Below are positions 41,201 to 50,200 of a DNA stretch of 64,000 bases, one piece after another. Position 1 is the first letter of the stretch, and each line of letters starts with the position of its first letter. The DNA is from Puffinus mauretanicus (lineage: Eukaryota > Chordata > Aves > Procellariiformes > Procellariidae): NCBI GenBank assembly GCA_023333565.1, contig JAJKFH010003680.1, forward strand, positions 1,798,001 to 1,862,000. Reading direction: 5' to 3'. Both the position numbers and the translations under genes were made by a program. The notes beneath the pieces are model-generated. The model was not told where the DNA came from, made no database searches, and saw only the letters and a list, made by a program, of their open reading frames with translations.

Positions 41201-44200
41201 AGTGATTGCCTTTGCAGCACTTTGCCTTCTCCATCTTCCCCAAGTCCATCAGTAGTACCTGAGCTCTGTCAAGCCCCCAAACTCACTTAAGCAACCTGGA
41301 AGCAGGGATGGGTGGCTGCCAGTGAGCAAAGCATACAAATGGATAGTCTTGAACTCAGTGAAGTTCCAGACTTATCTCACCTTTGCCTTATAGATGCTAC
41401 AGACAGGGGATGACACACACCACGCTGTGATGTTGTAAATCAAGGAGCATGGCAATTCAAGCAGCTTCCGTCTTTCAGGAAGCAGTTGCCCTCTAGTTGG
41501 GGTGAGCAACAGCAGATTTACCCATGAGAATTTGTTCTTACTTGATATTGAAAACCTAAGGACTTGACCTGTTATTTCAGGGCACTGGCCAGGGAATGGC
41601 CCAGTTGTTAATGTTTTCAGTGCCATTTTCTTAGCTCAGGAATTCTCCAAGTTCACATTTTGCATGAATTTTCATAGAAATTGCAATGGCTCGTCTTCAA
41701 GACCCAGGCTGAATTCAATCTCTTTCAAGTTCCCTGTACCCTCTGCCTTCCCGCTACAGTTCTGGTCCTATTTCTGAACTAGTTAAGTCGACATCTGGGA
41801 TATTAACTCTTCTGCCTGAACTGTCAATAAAGGATTCAGAGAGTATCTCCCATCATGGTCGTAATATTCTGCACATCAAAGCATTGATTTTTTTTTTTTT
41901 TAATTTTTTTTTTTTAATGATGGTGCTTTATTCTTTCCCTGGGAAGGGTGTTCTTACCAGTAGCAGAATAGGCTCCATAATGTATCCCTGTCAGTCCTGG
42001 CCATGGTGCTTGGCTAAGTCTCGGCTAAGGGCCGAGATCATCTCTGTTATTCTTTACTAATTCTTGGATAGGCCAATGGAGCTGCAGTCTAAGTATGTCT
42101 GTTTCACAGTTAGCACACTGTGGATTTGTGTGCGATTAACACACTCCAGATAACTCTGTGCGCTGACTATTGTTTAACTGTTAGTCAAAGGGTGGCACAG
42201 GAGTGAGTAGTGTATGCGGAGGTGGAAATATCATGCATTGTATAGTGTTGCTTGACACAAAAGGCATTTGACTAGTCCAGGAAGTCTGGGAGGGAGAGGC
42301 ATCGTTGACTACTTTCCTTTGTACACTCATTCCAGACTGAGGGTTTCTGGTGCTCTCTCAAGAAGTATTAAAAGAAACAGTTGAGTAATAAAGCAGTTCC
42401 AAGGTAGTGAGACATCTGAGGGGTTACAGGCCTTAGGGTGGAGGGTGCTCTGTCTTTGGCTTTGTAGCTGCAGTAGCTCAGTCCTGGTGGACTGAATTGA
42501 GCAGACAGCTGTTTTGAAATGATGGGACAAAAAAATCATGTTTTATGTTCTAATAAGGGTTCAACTACTACTGCATCAATAAAGCAAGATAACATCTTAC
42601 CTTTTGCAAAGGAGGTTTGTGGCCAAATGCTAGAAGCTTTATGTTGGTGTTTGTTTTGAGACATGACGGGGTGAGAGCTGTGTGATTTCTTTCTTCTAGG
42701 AGATGCATCCACAAGTCCTTCATTATCAAGAGCAACAGCAAGCAAAGAGTTAGATGAGCAGGCAAGAAAAAACATCCCTGGGAAGAACAGGGGGAAGAGG
42801 AAAGCAGATACCTCCTCCTCACAGGACAGTGAACTGGAGGTAAGTAGTAATCTTGTTTTCTACAGGTAGCATTGCAGAATAGTGTGGTGGTAAAAGTCCT
42901 CCTCTCTTTCTTTTGTCCTATCTCCATGGAAATGGAAGGGGATCATTAGAATAATATAATAGTTTGGATTGGAACGGACCTTTAAAGGTCATCTAGTCTA
43001 GCCCCCTTGCAATGAGCAGGGACATCTTCAACTAGATCAGGTTTCTCAGAGCCTCATCCAACCTGACTGTGAATGTTTCCAGGGATGGGGCATCTACCAC
43101 CTCTCTGGGCAGCCTGTTCCAGTGTTTCACCACCCTCAATCTAGTCTGAATCAACTTGCTTTTAGTTTAAAATCATTCCGCCTTGTCCTGTCGCAACAGG
43201 CCCTACTAAAAAGTCTGTCTCCATCTTTCTTATAAGCCCCCTTTAAGTATCGAAAGACCACAATAAAGTCTCCGTGGAGCCTTTTCTTCTCCAGGCTGAA
43301 CAACCCCAACTCTCTCAGTCTTTCCTCATAGGAGAGGTGTTCCATCCCTCTGATCATTTTTGTGGCCCTTCTCTGGACCTGCTCCAAGAGGTCCGTCTTT
43401 CCTGTACTGAGCGATAATTTGGGAAATTCCCATGAGCCATGTTATCTGAGAACTGGCCCAAATGAGTTCTTCAGTGGTCCTTGACAAGCATCACTTAAAT
43501 GTATCTTGGAATCATAGTGGTGTCAATGGAGGAGACATCTGGATGTGTCTAGTACAGCCTCCTGCTCAGAGCAGGGCGGTCCCCAGCACTAGAACTATGG
43601 CTTTGTCTAGCTGAGTCTTGAGAACCTCCAAGGTTGGAGATCCTGTACCTGCCTAGTGATCTGTCCCAGGACTACTACGTCCACCTGGGAAGGGAGGTTT
43701 TCTGTCCAACTGGAATCTCCCAAGCTGCAAATTTCCCCTTCTTTTTCCATAGCAATTTTCCATCTGCCACTACTGAGAAGAATTTGTCTCCATCATCTTT
43801 GCAGTTCCCTTTCAATTAGTTGTGGTCTGCTATTAGATCACCCTTAGTCTCCTCTTTGCCGAAATAAACCATCACAGCTCCTTCAGCCTCTCCTCTAGGC
43901 CGCTGACCCATCTCGACAGCCTTTTGCTGGCTACTGTCTAGTTTCCTCGCATACCTCTCGAACTGGGGATGCAATCTGGGGTGACTTTCCCAGTGCCCAG
44001 TAGGGTGAGACAGCACCTTCCTTCTATCAGCTAGGCACACTTAGTATTCTCCAGCATGCAGTTCATCTTATCCACAGGGAGAGAGCGCTGCTGGCTCGTA
44101 CTGCGTCTGGTGTCCACTGTACCCTCCAGCTCCTTCCATCATGGACCAATATGAGGGGTTATTCTGCTCCACGTGCAGAATCTGCAGTTACTGAACTACT

Positions 44201-47200
44201 TCTAATTCCTGTTGGCCCAGTTCTCAAGTTTATCAAAGTCCTTCTGTACTCCGCTATTTCTCATGGCAGCCAATCCCCCTTATTTATCATAACAAAGGTG
44301 TCTCTGATAAACATCAGGGTCATTTACCTTGTGCTCTCCAGATCACAGACAGTAAATTTCTACCCTAGCAGGACTCTAAAGTTCATTAGCACTCTTAAGT
44401 TTTTGCTTTTATAACTATAAAAGCAAGAGAAGCTTTTGAAATAGTTTGACCAAGAGCGCCTTACTATAGTTGCACTGTAGCGGTATATAAACTCCACTGC
44501 ATTAAACTGGAAGAGTTTAATTAATAATGTGTTCAGCCTGTAAGATGAATACTGTTGTTCATATCTGTTAAAAGCATACTGCAACTAGCCGCAAAATTAA
44601 CCCTAAAACTTGCTCCTTTATTGTAGCTCAGTGCTTGGAATATCTCAACTCTAACCTGCTTTTATTCTCTACGCAGCGAGTGTTTCTCTGGGACCTGGAT
44701 GAGACCATCATAATCTTCCATTCACTTCTCACAGGGTCTTATGCTCAAAAATATGGCAAGGTAATATTGTCTTTTCTGTGGAATTAAAACCGTATCTGTC
44801 ATGCAGAAGTAAATGTCAATCTTTGGAAAAGGAATAGAAAATTATATTTTGTTCTAAATGTATAAGGTGATACTTTTAACTTGTTGGCAGTTTGGGGCAG
44901 GGAAAGAACGCTAAATTTGGCTTTATACAGAGCTAGGATACAGACATCACAAACACTTCCCTTCTAACAATACAAGTCTTAAAATGTCAAACTGTTTTTA
45001 TCATCATTGGAAATTATTGAGATCATAGCACATAGTGAAAAGAAGTTTTTTTTCCCCTTCAAAATATATTGAAGGTTTTTGAATGTTTTGTTTGTGTTGC
45101 TTCTGAAAATGCATCAGTCCTTCCTATGCAGTACTGATGTGTTTTATTAAATTTTGGGTTGCTGTATTGCCAGAATGTGGATTTGGTTTTTTATTAATTT
45201 GTTTAAAATACTAGGGAAATTGTAGTTCATACCATTGAATGCAGATGGAATTACATCAGGCTTGATAGACAGTGGAAACTCTGTGCAGTGTAACTGATGA
45301 AAGACTTATCACAATTTACTTCTGCCTGTAACCACAGTGAATTTACATTTTCTCTTTTTGTTTTGCTAGGATCCAACTCTAGTGATTGGCTCAGGTCTGT
45401 CAATGGAGGAGATGATTTTTGAAGTAGCTGATACTCACTTGTTTTTCAATGACTTGGAGGTACATGGCAAATGTTTTTGAAAGGCAAAACTCCACGTTAC
45501 CTAGTTAGAATTACACCGCACCATTTGTGAGGGCTATTGTGCTTTAGAACCACTTAATGCTGAAATGTAAGTCTGCCAAAACTGAAGTGGTTCTAAGCAC
45601 AACCAAATCAAAGAGGTGTACTCTTTTATCTAAGGCAGGCATTCTGCAGACTACTAGTGTCATGAGCTCTCTTAGCTCTCTTATGGGTTTCTACTGGAAC
45701 TTGTGTAAATAAAGAGTGATGTCTGCTTTGTCTTATATTTTCATTCTGGACTGGTAACCACTTTGCTTTCACTGATCCTGTTTTGAAATGGAGATCAGAG
45801 ATGTGGGGAAAAAGGTGACCTTGAGAATGTCAGTTCTCAGGGGCTTTGACTAAGCCAAGGACAGAATATAACTTGTGCATCTCGGCCAGTGTCTCAGTAG
45901 GTTACATTGGCTGTGTAACAACTGTGAAGGACATGCTTCCGTAGGCAGGCATGCTGTACACATGGAGGTCCCACAGCACCCTCTGTTTTTCTTTCCTGCA
46001 AGCTATTTCTGCTGCTCTCCCATTCCCATCCTGCCTCAAGGACTTCTGATCAGCTCCTGTCCTCTTTCATGCACAGTATTCTTTGCCAAATTAAATATAT
46101 CTCACTGTTCTGCACCACTTCCACAGAAGTTGAATACAAGTCTTGGCTTTAATCATGGCAATGCCCTATGCTGTGCTATGATATATTATCAGATAGTGAT
46201 GGACACAGTAATGGGATCCTTACAGGAAGGTGTGAAGTTATGCCAGAATCTGGAATTAAATGGTTGGAAATAGCAAATTTTCTGACTCATGTTTTCTTTG
46301 ATATAAGTCCATGAATATGGACTCATGAACCTAATTTGCAGAATTTACAGGACTAGTTTAAAGCTTAGGAAGGCTGAATATGAACAGTGAACAATTAATT
46401 GTAGGTGCATCACTGATGCACATCGTGGGAAAACAAGATGTTTTTGTTGATGCAAACAGAAACTTAAATGAAATTTCCATTTGTGGCTGTGACTACTTGC
46501 AGCTGTGAACTTTTGCAAAGGTGGTAATGACAGTTACCTCCCTGCCCCAGGAAAAAAACAACCAATCAACCAAACAAAAAACACCAAACAAAAAACCAAA
46601 ACACCAAATACAGTCTCTTGTGCTGGAAAGGTAGTCACTGATATGTTAACTATGTGATCAGCAACAACGCTTATTGCTGTAGGTGTTGGTTAGTGGGAAG
46701 AAATTCTTAAACTGGGGAAAATTCACTTCTTGTCCTAAGGTGTTTCCAATTTATCTCTGAGTTAAATCAGCTGTGCTAAGTACCAGAGTCTTGGCAGTGC
46801 CACCATGCTGATGTTTCACTCCAGGCTGGGGCTCTCTGGTAATGGAATTGACTGTTGTGTTGATGAAATGGAATATCAATACCTGACCAGATAAAGTGGT
46901 TTTTGGCGTGGGGTATTTTTGGTTTTGTTTGGTTTGTTTTTGTGAAATGGCAAAATGGTTTCAAATGACAAGTGAGCTTTGAGTCCAACCTGTTCAGTTA
47001 GTGTCGAAGTTCCTTTTTTGCAGACAACTCAAAATGTCATAGAAACATGCTTTTTTCAGACTTTTCGGGTACTTCAGATCCCAGTCTTGGCAAGGACCTG
47101 TAGGTGCTGAGAAGTAAAACCTAGTACTGGAAGACAAAGCTAAGGGAAGCTATGTATAGGTTTGTGGAGGCAGTATGTCATGGCTTGTTGCTGTTGGGAA

Positions 47201-50200
47201 ATGTGAGGGGTTTGTTTTATATCACACTTTCTTTAATCTGCAAATTTCAGTATATTTCTAGATTACAACAGTGTGACTTTATTTTTATTTTTTTTCTTAA
47301 ACAGGAGTGTGACCAGGTACACATAGAAGATGTGGCATCTGATGACAATGGCCAAGATTTAAGGTGGTGTACTGATGAATGCATGAAATGTACAGCTGAT
47401 GTACTCTGTTTTTTTGTGGGGACTTCAAACCCAAATGGGGTTAAGGGATGGAGGTCAGCATTGCGCAGGGGATGAAACTTGGCAAATGGTGTCTGTTTAC
47501 TGGGTGGTATTTCTTTGAAGATCTACAAAACATTAAGACTTTCAGAATTATAATGTGAATTATATTGTCCGCTGTTGGATGTTGCCTGTGTGCTCAATGA
47601 CATGTCATGAATGGAGAATCAACACTCCAAACTTCACAATCTTGACCTTTGAAAGTCTCCCTATGGTTTGCATGCCTCTGTGAGCTGATTGTGTACACTA
47701 TCAGGCAGGGTGAGTGTAAGTCTTCTCTTGCATTAATGAGCTGAACTGGCTCATGGAAAGGTCTGAGAAGTGCCTGTCTGTCAGGGAGAAAGAAATATGG
47801 GGAAAGTGGTGAAGCAGGACCTGCTTCCTGCAGTCATGAGCTGGTAAAGCAGCTCATCTGCTTGTGGAGCTGCAATGTAAAGACACAGATGTTATGTTTG
47901 GAAAATACTGTGCTGGGGTTTATCACTGCAGGATGAGAAAGGGATTAGTGGGAAGGGTGCTCTGTATCGCAGAGGAGTGAGCAGTCAAAGAGCAAAGGAA
48001 GGTTTTGTAGTGGAGGGTGTGTAAGAAGAGTTGAATCAGTACATTTCAGTACAGCAGTTCAGAACCAGCAGCAAATGTAGTTGGATATCAGAGTACGTTG
48101 CCAATAAAAGCCGGTCTTCGCTGTCGGGGTGCAGTGATGTTTGTGCAGAGTTCCTCTCCGAGGTGCTTTTCTAGCTGCTGTCAGAGCTGAAGTCTGCAAC
48201 CCCACCAGAAAAGCTGCCGTGATTCTGCTGCTGTGGCACATGTAACAGATCTGCTTTTCTGAAATAGCAACTACAATTTCTCCACGGATGGCTTCAGTGG
48301 CTCAGGAAGTAACGCAAATCACAGCTCATCAGTTGGTGTCCAGGGTGGAGTGGACTGGATGAGAAAACTGGCCTTCCGCTACCGCAGGGTACGAGAGATC
48401 TACGACAAATACAAAACTAATGTTGGAGGTGAGTGTTCACCTGCACCAGTATCTGAGCACTAAACAGAGTTTGCGGTGCCAGATTCCATCCTTCCTCAGA
48501 GGTTTTGCTTTCCTGAATGTTTGCACATGAAAAGTAATCATTCTTCTAGTGCTAAATGGGATCGAATCTCCATGGAATCTAAGAGGGTTCGTCTTCTAAA
48601 ACTGAATGGCATGCTAGTGCAGTTTGTGAGTTATCATGTAGATAGGGGTGGTCAGTCAATCCTGTATCGAAGAGAAAATTTCGGTGCAATCAGTGTTCCT
48701 TTGCTAATTTTATATGAAAGGCTGCCTGTCACTCTGCTCAGAACAGGCCTAAATGACTTACGTATCACGCTGCTTAGGAGGTCTTTTCACTCGTGCCTTC
48801 ACAAAATCTGTCTTTTATCATGCCATTGTCAAGAAATAAAGCGTTCACCTTTTTGGCTGTTGTGCTCATAGTCTGACATGACATCTCTACCATTTGTTCA
48901 CAAAGGAACTTAAAATCTTCTAGTTTTGCTTCCCTTCCAATGCCAAAGTAGTAGTAATGATGCAAACCACAGATATCAAGTGTAGATAAATTTTGTCTAG
49001 TCTGACGTTCCTGGGAAGGGGGTGCTGCTGGAGCAGCTCACCTGGCAGGGTGACTTGGCCTGGTGGGTTGTGGGTTTGGGTACCCTTTGCCTACGCCAAA
49101 AAAAACTTGATAGAACGTTTTCTTGGACATACTTTCTAAAAACCAGGTGTTCCAAACTATAACTTCCAGCCTTAAAAATCTATTAATGTAAGTCTGCATT
49201 TCGGTATGCTGCAATTACCTTATTTCTGGTAGGGATCAGACCATTATTCCATATTTTGCACGTGGGAAACACGGATGCAAAGTTTTTCAGGACCAGTCTA
49301 AAGCCACATGGATAAGCAGTTGGCAGTGCAACCCACAGTGGGTCCCTCTGTGGTCTCATTGTCAGAGGACTGGTGTACTTGAGGGCTGGAGTGAGGTGGG
49401 GGGGCTGGTACGTCGTGGCTGGAAATTGGGTGGAGAGAGGTTCAGAATCAACATGCTTCTTTCTTGTATTTACTGACGGGAGCAGGCTTGAGTTTATTGG
49501 CTCCATTTCTGGCTGCTTTTAATTCAAAACTGGATGCTTTGAGAAAATTATGTAAAAGGAATAAAAAATATGGGGATTAAAAAAAAGAAGGGGATTAAAA
49601 AAGGTATCTAAAAGGGATTAAAGTGGAAAGGGTCCTTGGAAAGTAGGAGGTCAGAGAGGGTGACTGCAGGAGTTACTTCCCCTGCTGTCTGTGGCTTCAG
49701 CAACGAGTGAGGCCTATTGCTGCTTTGTACAAGAGAAATGCGTTTTGTTGCACGTATCCTGAGAAATTACTTGAAATAATCAGAGAGAAGTATCTGCCCG
49801 ATTCCCCACAGTCACAGATGGGTGTCTGGGCTCTTCCGTGTCACTGGAAGCTGGTTTCTCCCGTTCCCTCGAGACGGTCTCAGCTTTCAGATGCCTTCAG
49901 TACCATGTTATTTATTGCAGAACAGGCACCTGTTAAATTGAGCGATGGCTCTCTCTGTGTTAGACTTGCCAGCTCAGCTGGGAAAACTTGTGTTGCTTGC
50001 CTTCCAGGGCTTCTTAGCCCGCAGAAGAGGGAAGCTCTGCAGCGACTAAGGACCGATATAGAAGTGCTAACGGATTCCTGGCTGGAAACGGCATTAAAGT
50101 CCCTGCTACTCATACAGTCCAGGTATGGAAACTGGAGATGTGTATGTTGCTTTCTCGGCCCTTTCTCTCACTTAGATGTGCATGCAGTGCTTTGTTGCAG

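Larger units (their letters stand above)
42840..44676 (+). other. EYA3 intron 9
   Basis: Largely made of two minus-strand CR1 tails in the same orientation (42945-43415 and 43500-44340). The remaining 3' part is AT-rich and unassigned. Confidence 0.85.

Noticed and set aside
43151..43387. 78-codon minus-strand frame as a small gene
   Set aside because: It is the C-terminal end of CR1 ORF2, part of a LINE fragment.
49707..50007. Upstream extension of EYA3 exon 14
   Set aside because: In frame by chance; the acceptor at 50007 joins exon 13 to 14 in the known EYA3 sequence without gap.
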